This document shows, piece after piece, positions 37,395 to 45,647 of a DNA stretch of 64,000 bases. Below the pieces are notes generated by a model. It worked only from the letters and a program-made list of their open reading frames with translations, was not told the origin of the DNA and did no database searches. Each line of letters opens with the position of its first letter. Position 1 is the first letter of the stretch. Position numbers and translations under genes: made by a program. The stretch is taken from assembly GCA_016703785.1 (NCBI GenBank), contig JADJBM010000032.1:124001-188000 (forward strand), in the 5' to 3' direction. Source of the DNA: Betaproteobacteria bacterium. GTDB lineage: Bacteria > Pseudomonadota > Gammaproteobacteria > Burkholderiales > Rhodocyclaceae.

Positions 37395-37987
37395 CGAACG
37401 TTCAGGGACGCTTCGACTTCAATGTCATCGCCGACTGGATCCGGCCGGGCGAGAAGGTGCTCGACCTGGGTTGCGGCGATGGCAGCCTCCTGCGCTACCT
37501 GAAGGACGAAAAGGGCGTGCGCGGCTACGGTGTGGACAACGACCCGGACAACGTCCTCGCCTGCATCGGGAATGGCGTCAACGTCGTCCAGATCGACCTG
37601 GAGGCGGGACTTTCCGGCTTCGAGGACGGCTTCTTCGACCACGTCGTGATGTCCCTCTCCCTGCAGACGGTGCGCCATACCGAGCAGATGCTGGCCGAGA
37701 TGCTGCGCGTGGGACGCGAAGCGGTCGTGAGCTTCCCCAACTTCGGGCACAGCAGCCATCGCGAGGCGATTGCCGCCGGCCACATGCCGGTGTCGAAAAG
37801 CCTGCCCTATCAGTGGTACAACACGCCCAACGTGCGCTTCTTCACCATGGCCGATTTCGAGGAACTGTGCGCGGTGCTCGGCATCGCCATCCGCGAGCGG
37901 GTGGCCTTCGAGGGCGAGCGCCTCGTCACGGCGGATCCGAACCTGAACGCCAGCATCGCCGCCTACCGCCTTGGGCGGGGAGGTTGA
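37391..37987 (+). CDS. metW: Methionine biosynthesis protein MetW
   Basis: Class I AdoMet-binding methyltransferase-fold protein of 198 residues. MetW is a partner of MetX in many proteobacteria and is thought to be required for its full activity. VLDLGCGDGSLLRYL near residue 25 is the AdoMet-binding motif. FDHVVMSLSLQTVRH near 80 and VVSFPNFGHSSHR near 115 are MetW-typical. It overlaps metX (ATGA at 37391-37394), so expression falls under the same SAM-II leader. The stop is one base before the start chosen for the permease gene. Confidence 0.95.
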   Translation: MTNVQGRFDFNVIADWIRPGEKVLDLGCGDGSLLRYLKDEKGVRGYGVDNDPDNVLACIGNGVNVVQIDLEAGLSGFEDGFFDHVVMSLSLQTVRHTEQMLAEMLRVGREAVVSFPNFGHSSHREAIAAGHMPVSKSLPYQWYNTPNVRFFTMADFEELCAVLGIAIRERVAFEGERLVTADPNLNASIAAYRLGRGG

Positions 37988-37988
37988 C

Positions 37989-39455
37989 TTGCCCGCACGC
38001 CGCCCCCTCCTGAAGTCGAAGTTCTTCTGGGTCGCGGTGCTGTATTTCGCCGAGGGTTTTCCGCTCGGCGTGTTCTACGAGATCTTTCCGGTCTACTTCC
38101 GCCAGCAGGGCGTCGACCTGCGCAGCATCGGTGCCCTTTCCCTGCTTGGCCTGGCATGGACGCTGAAGTTCCTCTGGGCCCCCGCGGTGGATCATTTCCG
38201 CCATCACCGGCGCTGGATGGCCGCCGCCGACCTGGCCATGGGTGCCGTGATGATCGCCTTTGCCGCCTCCGCCGGTCTGCCGTACTGGGTCTGGGCGGCC
38301 ATCGGGGTCTTTGCCGTGCTCTCGGCCACCAACGACATCGCCATCGATGCCTATACGATCGAACTGCTGCGGCGCGACGAGATGGGGCGCGGCAATGGCC
38401 TGCGCATCGGTTTCTACCGCGCCGGCATGATCACCTCGGGCGTGGTGCTGATGGCCTCCGACCTGCTCGGCTGGCCGGGCGCCTTTCTTTGTGCCGCGGG
38501 CATCTTCGCCGCCTGTGCGGCGGCCAGCCTGCTGGCACCGCGCGAACAGGTCCGCGAACGGCCGGCATCGATCGGGTTCGCTCGGGAATTCAGGGGGTTC
38601 GTGGCGCAACCGCACGGCGCGGCGGTGCTCGTCACGATCTTGCTGGGCACGCTCTGGCTGGCGGATGGGGCCCTGCACCTGTCCGGCCGTTGGCCCTGGC
38701 TATGGCCGGCCATGGCGGTGATCGCGGCGGCGCTCTATGGCGTGCTGCGCCTGCCGGGAAAGCGGCGCGAACCGGTACCGGCCGGGGAAGCCCCGGCCGG
38801 CGCCCTTTTCGGCGCCCTCGCCGACATGATGCAGCGGCCGGGCATCCTGCCGGTGCTTGGCTTCATCCTGATCTTCAAGCTGGCCGATGCCTCGATGGGT
38901 TTCATGGTGAAGCCGTTCTGGGTGGACGCCGGCTTTTCGGCCACGGAGATCGGCTTGGTATCGGTGAATATCGGCCTGGCGCTGTCGATTGCGGGCGGTT
39001 TGGCCGGCGGCTGGTACGCAGACCGCGTCGGCATCTTCAAGGCCCTGTGGGTGCTCGGGTTGGCGCAGGCCGTTTCAAATCTCGGCTATGCCCTGGCGGC
39101 CTGGATTATCCCGCTGGCCGGTGTGCCGCTGACGGAGCACCGGGCGCTGATCTACTCTGCCAGTGCCCTGGAATCCTTCACCGGCGGGCTCGGCACGGCG
39201 GCTTTTCTGGCGTTTCTCATGGCCATCGTCCGTCGCGAGCATAGCGCTGCCGAGTACGCCCTGCTTTCCTCGGTGTTTGCCGCCTCGCGCTCGGTGGCGG
39301 GCTGGGCTGGTGGCCTCGGTGCACAGGCCATGGGCTATGCGCCCTATTTCCTCCTGACCTTCTTCCTGGCCTTCCCGGCCTACCTGTTGTTGCCTTGGGT
39401 GAAACGGATGCTGGACGCGCAGGATCGGCGCGAGGCCGCAGATAACAAAACCTAG
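37989..39455 (+). CDS. AmpG-like MFS permease
   Basis: Inner-membrane permease of 488 residues with 12-14 helices, of the AmpG/PAT branch of MFS, which imports muropeptides from the periplasm for recycling. The N-terminal FWVAVLYFAEGFPLGVFYEIFPVYFRQQGVDLRSIG and ATNDIAIDAYTIELL near residue 118 are the AmpG-like marks. TTG 37989 is preferred because a strong GGGGAGG site lies five bases upstream; TTG 37971 is an in-frame alternative. It follows metW closely but is functionally unrelated. The stop is shared in a CTAG palindrome with the convergent small membrane protein. Confidence 0.82.
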   Translation: MPARRPLLKSKFFWVAVLYFAEGFPLGVFYEIFPVYFRQQGVDLRSIGALSLLGLAWTLKFLWAPAVDHFRHHRRWMAAADLAMGAVMIAFAASAGLPYWVWAAIGVFAVLSATNDIAIDAYTIELLRRDEMGRGNGLRIGFYRAGMITSGVVLMASDLLGWPGAFLCAAGIFAACAAASLLAPREQVRERPASIGFAREFRGFVAQPHGAAVLVTILLGTLWLADGALHLSGRWPWLWPAMAVIAAALYGVLRLPGKRREPVPAGEAPAGALFGALADMMQRPGILPVLGFILIFKLADASMGFMVKPFWVDAGFSATEIGLVSVNIGLALSIAGGLAGGWYADRVGIFKALWVLGLAQAVSNLGYALAAWIIPLAGVPLTEHRALIYSASALESFTGGLGTAAFLAFLMAIVRREHSAAEYALLSSVFAASRSVAGWAGGLGAQAMGYAPYFLLTFFLAFPAYLLLPWVKRMLDAQDRREAADNKT

Positions 39456-39787
39456 TGGCTGCGCTGACCGCGCCGGCGATCCAGCCACCAGGCCAGCAGC
39501 GGTAGGATCAGCATGGAGCCGGGCAGGGCCAGCGTGAAGAGATAGGGCGAGAGATTAGACAGCGCGCGCATGGTCCCGATCAATTCGCGGCGCTCGGCGG
39601 CCGTCCAGTTGAGACCGTTGCGTTGCTTCATCAGCAGCGGCATGAGCCCCCGCACCTTCAGTACTTCCTGCAGCACGAAGTGGCGTTCGCGCTGTTGCGC
39701 TTCGAGGACGCTGCGCACCAGGGCGAGGCGGGGTTGCCGGGAGGAGGCGATGCGTTGCCTTTCTTCCTGGCGTGGGTCCTGGCTCAT
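39452..39787 (-). CDS. Small LETM1-like membrane protein
   Basis: A 111-residue protein with an N-terminal charged helix (RQEERQRIASSRQPRLALVRSVLEAQQRERHFVLQEVLK), a middle GLMPLLMKQRNGLNWTAAERRELIGTMRALSNLSPYL resembling the LETM1-related bacterial domain, and one membrane helix (LFTLALPGSMLILPLLAWWL) before an Arg-rich tail. The function in bacteria is unknown. Start ATG 39787 is preferred over 39841, which would add low-quality residues. It follows yqjK by four bases and is probably last in the yqjDEK-type operon. Confidence 0.7.
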   Translation of the reverse strand: MSQDPRQEERQRIASSRQPRLALVRSVLEAQQRERHFVLQEVLKVRGLMPLLMKQRNGLNWTAAERRELIGTMRALSNLSPYLFTLALPGSMLILPLLAWWLDRRRGQRSH

Positions 39788-39791
39788 TGCT

Positions 39792-40094
39792 TCACTGGGG
39801 CGCCAGGAGCGAATCGACGGCGCCGCGCAAGCGGCGCACACCCTCCCACAGGAAGAAACCCCGCTTGGCCCAGCGGAACAAAACGCGCGGACGCGCCACC
39901 AGCAGGACGACCCCCGTAGCGACGAGCACTTCCGGGTTGGCTTTCGCCCAACCTACCGCTGCACGCGCCTTGTCGGCGACACCAAACGCAGGCGAGGCGG
40001 ACGCTATCGCATGCAGGATGCGCACGCGCTGGGCAGCCGCCTGCAGCTGAAGCCGCTGCTTCTTCAGTGCGAGTTCAACGATCTTGGAGCTCAT
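39792..40094 (-). CDS. YqjK-like protein
   Basis: A 100-residue protein with a basic N-terminal helix (LALKKQRLQLQAAAQRVRI), a hydrophobic segment (EVLVATGVVLLVARPRVLF) and a C-terminal RWAKRGFFLWEGVRRL. The order after YqjD- and YqjE-type genes matches E. coli yqjDEK, envelope genes linked to ribosome association and stationary phase in E. coli YqjD. Its start lies inside the end of the YqjE-like gene (20-base overlap). The specific role is unknown. Confidence 0.75.
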   Translation of the reverse strand: MSSKIVELALKKQRLQLQAAAQRVRILHAIASASPAFGVADKARAAVGWAKANPEVLVATGVVLLVARPRVLFRWAKRGFFLWEGVRRLRGAVDSLLAPQ

Positions 40095-40482
40095 TGTCCG
40101 GCCGGATCATGTCTCGATCCTGCTCCAGCTCGGAAATGCTGGCGGCGAACAGGCGCGAACCCTGGCGGCTGACGCGCGCGGCGATCAGGGCTGCGATGAT
40201 GCCGATGGCCAGGAAGAGCGTCGTGAATATGCCCAGCGCCAGAAGACGGTGGCTATCCCACAGCAGCACGGTGAAGAGCAGCGCCAGCAGAACGGTGCCG
40301 AAGCCCAGGAAAAAGAAGGCGGCGGCGGCATAGCCGAGAAACGTGCCTAGGCGCAGCTTTTCCTCCGCGACCTCGGTCGCGAGAAGCTCCAGGCGCGTTT
40401 GCAGGATGCCGATCGCGTCGGCGGCGTAGCTGCGCAGGCGCGCGCCCACGCCGCTGCCCGTTCTGCCAGGGGCGTGTTGCAT
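40075..40482 (-). CDS. YqjE-like phage-holin-family membrane protein
   Basis: A 135-residue inner-membrane protein of the Phage_holin_3_6/YqjE family. GILQTRLELLATEVAEEKLRLG near residue 27 is the amphipathic family signature, followed by two membrane helices (YAAAAFFFLGFGTVLLALLFTVLLW and LLALGIFTTLFLAIGIIAALIAARV) and an acidic tail. The name reflects fold similarity; no phage is nearby. The start at 40482 is 13 bases after the YqjD-like gene stop, so the two are co-transcribed. The role is probably membrane or envelope related. Confidence 0.82.
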   Translation of the reverse strand: MQHAPGRTGSGVGARLRSYAADAIGILQTRLELLATEVAEEKLRLGTFLGYAAAAFFFLGFGTVLLALLFTVLLWDSHRLLALGIFTTLFLAIGIIAALIAARVSRQGSRLFAASISELEQDRDMIRPDNELQDR

Positions 40483-40495
40483 GCTCAGACGGGGA

Positions 40496-40807
40496 TCAGC
40501 GGCGGCCGATGAGCAGACCGATGACCAGGCCGACGCCGGCGGCAATGCCGATCGAGCGCCACGGATTGTCGTGCACGTAGTCGTCGGTGGCACGTGCGAC
40601 AAGGCGTGTTTTTTCCGCAACGGCGGCCTGTGCTTCGGCCAGGCTGTGGCGGGCGCGGTGCAGATTGTCCTGCAGCTTGGCGCGCAGGTCGGCCATTTTT
40701 TCGCCGGCCTGGCCGGCGGTGGCTTTGAGCAGTTCCTCGGCGTCGGCAACGACGACCTTGAAATCGGCGACGAGTTTTTCCTTGTTTACTTCGGTCATTT
40801 CAGTCAT
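40496..40807 (-). CDS. DUF883/ElaB-YqjD family protein
   Basis: A 103-residue tail-anchored protein: a long helix (EKLVADFKVVVADAEELLKATAGQAGEKMADLRAKL and on) and a C-terminal glycine-zipper membrane segment (GIAAGVGLVIGLLIGRR). E. coli YqjD and ElaB bind ribosomes at the membrane in stationary phase. The start at ATG 40807 has a CCGGAG site upstream; the longer frame to 40882 is not family-like. First of the four-gene operon ending with the LETM1-like protein. Confidence 0.88.
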   Translation of the reverse strand: MTEMTEVNKEKLVADFKVVVADAEELLKATAGQAGEKMADLRAKLQDNLHRARHSLAEAQAAVAEKTRLVARATDDYVHDNPWRSIGIAAGVGLVIGLLIGRR

Positions 40808-40882
40808 GGCATCACTCCGGATGAAGGGGGAATATTCAGTTTGAAGGCTACCGGCTTTCACGATCGATGGCAAATACGCCAT

Positions 40883-41668
40883 TCAACCGGATTCATAATC
40901 ATAGTCGATAGTCAGCGGGGCGTGGTCGGAGAACCACTTCTCCTTGTAGACCGACGCATGGCGTGCGGCAGCGGCTAGATCAGGCGTGGCGATCTGATAG
41001 TCGATGCGCCAGCCGACGTTTTTTGCCCGGGCCTGGCCGCGATTCGACCACCAGGTGTAGGCGTCGCCTTCGGTGTCCGGGTGGAGGCGTCGATATACAT
41101 CGACGAAGCCGGCCTGATCGAAAACCTCGCCGATCCAGGCGCGCTCCTCGGGCAGAAACCCCGAATTCTTCTGATTGCCCTTCCAGTTCTTCAGGTCGAT
41201 CTCCCGGTGGGCGATGTTCCAGTCGCCGCACAGCAGGACCTCGCGGCCGGCGCGCCGGAGTTGCTCCAGGTGGGGCCGGAAATGTTCGAGGAAGCGGAAC
41301 TTTGCCGCCTGGCGCTCGGGCGAGGAAGAGCCGGAAGGCAGGTAGACCGAAACGACGGACAGCTTGCCGAATACGGCCTCGATGTAGCGTCCCTCGGCAT
41401 CGAATTCGTCGACGCCGAATCCTTCGATGACCTGTTCCGGCTGGCGCCGGCTGTACAGGCCGACCCCGCTGTAGCCCTTTTTCTCTGCATAGTGGAAATA
41501 GCCGAAGAATCCCCCTGGATTGAGAAAATCACGCGTCATGTCGCCAACCTGGGCCTTGAGCTCCTGCAGGCAGACGACGTCGGCGTTCTGCATCTGCAGC
41601 CAATCGAAGAAGCCCTTGCGGCCGGCCGAGCGGATACCATTCAGGTTCAGGGTTATGATACGCAGCAT
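40883..41668 (-). CDS. xthA: Exodeoxyribonuclease III
   Basis: AP endonuclease and 3'-exonuclease of base-excision repair, 261 residues. Metal and catalytic residues are visible: Asn in TLNLNGIRSA near residue 7, Glu in CLQELKAQ near 33, the Asp/Asn pair in CGDWNIAH near 150, Asp in RIDYQIATPDL near 224 and His in SDHAPLTIDY near 252. ATG 41668 gives the family N-terminus. It is divergent from pyrE with only 16 bases between the two start codons, so each promoter must lie within the other gene or overlap the gap. Confidence 0.96.
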   Translation of the reverse strand: MLRIITLNLNGIRSAGRKGFFDWLQMQNADVVCLQELKAQVGDMTRDFLNPGGFFGYFHYAEKKGYSGVGLYSRRQPEQVIEGFGVDEFDAEGRYIEAVFGKLSVVSVYLPSGSSSPERQAAKFRFLEHFRPHLEQLRRAGREVLLCGDWNIAHREIDLKNWKGNQKNSGFLPEERAWIGEVFDQAGFVDVYRRLHPDTEGDAYTWWSNRGQARAKNVGWRIDYQIATPDLAAAARHASVYKEKWFSDHAPLTIDYDYESG

Positions 41669-41684
41669 TGCATTACGGGATGCC

Positions 41685-42338
41685 ATGGCGGGAAAGATGG
41701 ATTGTAGCGGCGAGTTCATAGCATTTGCGGTCGAAACCGGCGTTTTGCGCTTCGGCGAGTTCAAGACCAAGGCCGGCCGGCAGAGCCCGTATTTCTTCAA
41801 TGCCGGGCTGTTCAACGATGGGGACTCGCTCAACCGGCTGAGTGCGTTCTACGCACGCGCCATCATCGATTCGAAGCTACCGTGCGACATGCTGTTCGGG
41901 CCGGCCTACAAGGGCATCCCGCTGGTGGCCGGAGCGGCCATCGCCCTGGCCCAAAAAGGGCGCAATCTGCCCTATTGCTTCAACCGCAAGGAAGCCAAGG
42001 ATCATGGCGAAGGCGGCATGCTGATCGGCGCTCCACCCGCCGGAAGGGTGCTGATCGTTGACGACGTGATCTCGGCCGGCACTTCCGTACGGGAGTCGGT
42101 GGAGTTGATTCGCGCCGCCGGCGCCACCCCCTGCGGCGTCGTCATAGCGCTTGACCGCATGGAGCGCGGCCAGGGCGAATTGTCCGCCGTGCAGGAAGTG
42201 CAAAGGGCGTACGACATGCCGGTTGTGGCGGTGGCCACCGTGGACGACTTGATGGCTTACCTTGGCGGACGGGCGGAACTGGCGCAGAATTTGCGTGCGA
42301 TCGACCTGTACCGACAACAATACGGGATAAAAAAATGA
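41685..42338 (+). CDS. pyrE: Orotate phosphoribosyltransferase
   Basis: Makes orotidine monophosphate from orotate and PRPP in pyrimidine synthesis. The 217 residues (213 if the second ATG at 41697 is used) include GVLRFGEFKTKAGRQSPYFFNAGLF near residue 19, the lid loop CFNRKEAKDHGEGG near 101 and the PRPP motif VLIVDDVISAGTSVRE near 120. The C-terminus overlaps the start of the next gene (ATGA at 42335-42338). The 16-base gap to divergent xthA is exceptionally short. Confidence 0.97.
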   Translation: MAGKMDCSGEFIAFAVETGVLRFGEFKTKAGRQSPYFFNAGLFNDGDSLNRLSAFYARAIIDSKLPCDMLFGPAYKGIPLVAGAAIALAQKGRNLPYCFNRKEAKDHGEGGMLIGAPPAGRVLIVDDVISAGTSVRESVELIRAAGATPCGVVIALDRMERGQGELSAVQEVQRAYDMPVVAVATVDDLMAYLGGRAELAQNLRAIDLYRQQYGIKK

Positions 42339-43015
42339 TGCTGAGACTCGGCTCGGTCTTGTTGCTTTCCACTGCTGCGATGCTGCCGATGCCTGCGACG
42401 GCGCAGGGGCGCATGACCTACTGCTGCAACGACAGCAGCGGCAAGCAGGTTTGTTCCGACGTATTGCCGAAGGAATGCTATGGCCGGGCCTATCGCGAGA
42501 TCAATCGCCAAGGCGTGACGGTCAAGCGCGTCGACGCACCGATGACCGCCGAGCAGCGTACCGCCAAGGAAGCCGAAGACAAGAAAGCCAAGGAAGAGGA
42601 AGTCAAGCGGCTGGAGCAGGACCGCAGGAATCGCGCCCTGCTCGCCACCTACGCCAGCGAGAAGGATATCGACTACGTGCGCGATCGCGCTGTGGCCGAC
42701 CTGCAGCGAAGCATTAAGGCGGTTCAGGACAAGCAGGCCGAATTGGCCAAGCTGAAGGAGACGCTTGACGCCGAGGCGCAGTTCTACAGGAAAAAGTCCA
42801 TGCCGCCGAAGTTGCAGACGCAAATTCGAGACAACGATGCCGAAATGAAGGCGCAGCAGGCGACCATCGAGAGCAAGCAGAAGGAAATCGAAGCGCTCAG
42901 GACACGGTACGAGGACGAGAAGGTGCGCTACCGGGAACTGACCAAGACGAAGGCGGCGGGGCGTAGCGAGGCCCCGAATCCGACGCCGACTGGCGCAGAC
43001 ACTCGTCCGCGCTGA
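42335..43015 (+). CDS. Exported coiled-coil protein with DUF4124-like N-terminus
   Basis: A 226-residue exported protein: a signal peptide to ATAQG, a short Cys-containing head (MTYCCNDSSGKQVCSDVLPKECYG) resembling DUF4124-type domains, then a long charged coiled coil (residues 70-200) with LQRSIKAVQDKQAELAKLKETLD. The tail is Pro/Thr-rich. The function is unknown; similar proteins occur in betaproteobacteria. It is translationally coupled to pyrE, with YhhN 11 bases downstream. Its composition recalls the coiled-coil protein at 26759, but the Cys head differs. Confidence 0.72.
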   Translation: MMLRLGSVLLLSTAAMLPMPATAQGRMTYCCNDSSGKQVCSDVLPKECYGRAYREINRQGVTVKRVDAPMTAEQRTAKEAEDKKAKEEEVKRLEQDRRNRALLATYASEKDIDYVRDRAVADLQRSIKAVQDKQAELAKLKETLDAEAQFYRKKSMPPKLQTQIRDNDAEMKAQQATIESKQKEIEALRTRYEDEKVRYRELTKTKAAGRSEAPNPTPTGADTRPR

Positions 43016-43026
43016 AGGCCGGGCTG

Positions 43027-43689
43027 ATGCCGATCGGCCTGCCGATGGTTCTCGGCGTGAGCGCCGTACTGATCGCCTTCCTGGCGATCAGGGCCCACTA
43101 TCTCGAAACGCCGCGACAGGTCTACGTCTTCAAGCCGCTCGCCACGCTGCTCATCCTGGCGCTGGCGCTCACGCTTCCGCCGGCCCGCCCCGCGTATCAA
43201 TGGGCGGTCGCCGCCGGACTGGTGTTTTCAACGGCCGGCGACATCTTCCTCATGCTGCCGCGCGACCGCTTCGTCGCCGGCCTGGCGAGCTTTCTGGTGG
43301 CCCATCTCTGCTACGTGTGGGCCTTCAGCCTCGGCGTACCGATTGCGGCCAATATGTTGTTCTGGCTACCCTACTTTGCAGCAGGCGGGGTTGTGGCGGC
43401 ACTGATCTGGCCAGGGCTGAAGCCGGCCCTGCGCGGGCCGGTACTCGTCTATGTCGTGGTGATCGCCATCATGGCGAGCCAGGCGACGGAGCGCTGGTAT
43501 GCGCTGGGTTCTGGTACGGCGCTGGCAGCGGCGGTGGGCGCCGGCCTCTTCGTTGTGTCGGACGGCGTGCTGGCGATCGACCGCTTCCGCCAGCCCTTCC
43601 GCGCCGCGCGCGCGCTGACGCTGGCAACCTACTGGGCGGCGCAGCTGCTGATTGCGCTGTCCGTCTCAGCCGAGTTTCCTGCGCAGTAG
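43027..43689 (+). CDS. YhhN family membrane protein (lysoplasmalogenase-like)
   Basis: Polytopic inner-membrane protein of 220 residues with about eight helices, of the YhhN/TMEM86 family. Some members hydrolyse the vinyl-ether bond of lysoplasmalogens; the bacterial role is largely unknown. Typical segments are FKPLATLLILAL near residue 37, AGLVFSTAGDIFLMLPRDRFVAGLASFLVAHLCYVWAF near 60-98 and GAGLFVVSDGVLAIDRF near 177, which carry the conserved Asp residues. Its last 24 bases overlap the 3' end of convergent gatB. Confidence 0.85.
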   Translation: MPIGLPMVLGVSAVLIAFLAIRAHYLETPRQVYVFKPLATLLILALALTLPPARPAYQWAVAAGLVFSTAGDIFLMLPRDRFVAGLASFLVAHLCYVWAFSLGVPIAANMLFWLPYFAAGGVVAALIWPGLKPALRGPVLVYVVVIAIMASQATERWYALGSGTALAAAVGAGLFVVSDGVLAIDRFRQPFRAARALTLATYWAAQLLIALSVSAEFPAQ

Positions 43690-45192
43690 TTCGTTGACCT
43701 GCTGTGGGTTGCCCTTCCCCTTGGTGGCCTTCATGGCCTGGCCGACGAGGGCGTTGAAGGCTTTCTCCTTGCCGGCGCGGAATTCCTCCACCGACCTCGG
43801 ATTGGCGGCGAGCACCTCCTCGATGATCTTCTCCAGGGCGCCGGTGTCGGAGATCTGCTTGAGGCCCTTTGTTTCGATGAGCGCGTCGGGATCCAGCCCT
43901 TCGCCGTTCCACATGGAAGAAAACACATCCTTTGCTGCCTTGTTGTTGATCGTTTGATCGAGAATTCGAATCAACAGGCGCGCAAGCTGTGCAGGGGAAA
44001 CAGGTGATTGCTCAATAAACATCTCACGATCTTTGAGGACTGCCGACATTTCGCCCATTAGCCAGTTGGAAACCAACTTCGCTACGCCACTTAATACCGG
44101 CTCCTGGCCACCCATTCCAAGAACGGTTTTTGCCATTGCCATCGTAGAGCGAGTGGCATCTTCAAAATAATCTGCCATCCCCTTGCTTGATGTAAGTACC
44201 AGCGAGTCATATTCCGGAAGTCTGTAGTCCTTGATGAATCGTAGACGCATGTCTTCCGGTAGCTCAGGCATGCCCGCCTTCACTTCATCGATCCAGGCCG
44301 GGGAAATCACCAGCGGCAGCAGATCCGGGTCGGGGAAATAGCGATAGTCGTGCGCCTCTTCCTTCGAGCGCATGGCGCGCGTTTCGCCGGTCGCTGGATC
44401 GAACAACACCGTGGACTGGATGATGCGGCCGCCGTCCTCCAGCGTCTCGATCTGCCAGCGCGCCTCGTATTCGATGGCCTGCTGCAGGAAGCGGAAGGAG
44501 TTGAGGTTCTTGATTTCGCGCCGCGTGCCGAGTTTGTCAGAGCCCTTCGGGCGCACCGAAACGTTGGCGTCGCAGCGGAAGGAGCCCTCCTGCATGTTGC
44601 CGTCGCAGATGTCGATCCAGCGCACCAGGGCGTGCAGCGCCTTGGCGTAGGCCACCGCCTCCTCGGCGCTGCGCATGTCCGGCTCGGATACGATTTCCAG
44701 CAGTGGCGTGCCGGCGCGGTTGAGGTCGATGCCGGACTTGCCGTGGCCGAGCACCACGTGCGAGCCATTCAACTCGTGCAGCGACTTGCCGGCATCCTCC
44801 TCGAGGTGGGCGCGCGTGAGGCGAACATGCTTCTCCGTCGCCGTGCCGTCGGGACTGACTCTTATGGTCAGGCTGCCGCCTGAGACCACCGGCAGTTCGT
44901 ACTGACTGATCTGGTAGCCCTTGGGAAGATCGGGATAAAAGTAGTTCTTGCGCGCGAACACCGAGCGCGGGGCGATGGTGCCGCCGACGGCCAGACCGAA
45001 ACGGATGGCGCGTTCGACCGCGCCGCGGTTGAGCACCGGCAGCACGCCGGGGAGCGCGATGTCCACCGCGCAAGCCTGCGTGTTGGGCGCCGCGCCGAAG
45101 GCGGTCGAGGCACCGGAGAAAATCTTCGAGGCCGTGTTGAGCTGGGCGTGGGTCTCCAGCCCGATGACGATTTCCCAGTTGGCGATACCCAT
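43666..45192 (-). CDS. gatB: Asp-tRNA(Asn)/Glu-tRNA(Gln) amidotransferase subunit B
   Basis: tRNA-binding subunit of GatCAB, which converts misacylated Glu-tRNA(Gln) and Asp-tRNA(Asn) to the correct products. It begins IANWEIVIGLETHAQL. SRDANVSVRPKG-type (CDANVSVRPKG) near residue 210 and EEAHDYRYFPDPDLLPL near 283 are catalytic-core marks, and the C-terminal YqeY-like helices end NPQQVNELLRRKLG. At 508 residues it is some 25-30 longer than most GatB. The extra length falls near residues 345-370 (DATRSTMAMAKTVLGMGG), inside a patch (about 43921-44280) that is clearly poorer in GC than its flanks. This points to a recombined segment. Confidence 0.95.
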   Translation of the reverse strand: MGIANWEIVIGLETHAQLNTASKIFSGASTAFGAAPNTQACAVDIALPGVLPVLNRGAVERAIRFGLAVGGTIAPRSVFARKNYFYPDLPKGYQISQYELPVVSGGSLTIRVSPDGTATEKHVRLTRAHLEEDAGKSLHELNGSHVVLGHGKSGIDLNRAGTPLLEIVSEPDMRSAEEAVAYAKALHALVRWIDICDGNMQEGSFRCDANVSVRPKGSDKLGTRREIKNLNSFRFLQQAIEYEARWQIETLEDGGRIIQSTVLFDPATGETRAMRSKEEAHDYRYFPDPDLLPLVISPAWIDEVKAGMPELPEDMRLRFIKDYRLPEYDSLVLTSSKGMADYFEDATRSTMAMAKTVLGMGGQEPVLSGVAKLVSNWLMGEMSAVLKDREMFIEQSPVSPAQLARLLIRILDQTINNKAAKDVFSSMWNGEGLDPDALIETKGLKQISDTGALEKIIEEVLAANPRSVEEFRAGKEKAFNALVGQAMKATKGKGNPQQVNELLRRKLG

Positions 45193-45209
45193 AAGGTTTC
45201 CGTGTCAGG

Positions 45210-45635
45210 TCAGGCGCAAGTGCCGTCGCGCCGGTCGTAGATGAGCGGCAGGAGCTGTTCGTAGGCGCTGCCGGTGCACATCTTCTCGCATTGCTGGAAG
45301 GCGACCGTCACGCGCGTACCCTGTTCCCACATGCGCACGATGCAGCTTCCGTTCGGCTGGATGAGCTCGATGGTGGGCATTTCCCTGGTCTGGCGGAATT
45401 CCTTCAGATCGAAGCTGCAGGTGCCATGCCGCGGGAAGTTAACCCGGGCCTCGAGCGCGCGTACCCGCGCTGCGGCCACGTCCAGCCTGAGTGTGACGCT
45501 GCCGCCGGTCTCGTCGCGATAGCTGCAGTCGGCCCTGGCCTCGAGCGGGCGCACCGGAATGGGCGGCGGCCGTTCGATGATGGCGCAGGCGCCGAGCATG
45601 GCCGTGAGCAGCAGGAGCAGGAATTTGCGCATCAT
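45210..45635 (-). CDS. Six-cysteine lipoprotein, paralog 1, inside gatCAB cluster
   Basis: A 141-residue predicted lipoprotein (lipobox LLTAMLGAC, Cys16), otherwise of unknown family. The mature part shares long near-identical stretches with its neighbour at 45648: RDETG, VAFQQCEKMC and DRRDGTCA. It has six conserved cysteines, in DCSYRD, GTCSFDLKEFRQTR, GSCIVRMWEQG, QQCEKMC and GTCA, suggesting three disulfides. It lies 17 bases upstream of gatB and 12 bases after paralog 2, in the same direction, so it is probably co-transcribed with the amidotransferase genes by position only. Confidence 0.72.
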   Translation of the reverse strand: MMRKFLLLLLTAMLGACAIIERPPPIPVRPLEARADCSYRDETGGSVTLRLDVAAARVRALEARVNFPRHGTCSFDLKEFRQTREMPTIELIQPNGSCIVRMWEQGTRVTVAFQQCEKMCTGSAYEQLLPLIYDRRDGTCA

Positions 45636-45647
45636 GTTTACTCCCGC

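Noticed and set aside
40075..40482. Holin-family protein taken as a sign of prophage
   Set aside because: It is the chromosomal YqjE type in a yqjDEK-like operon; no other phage gene is present.
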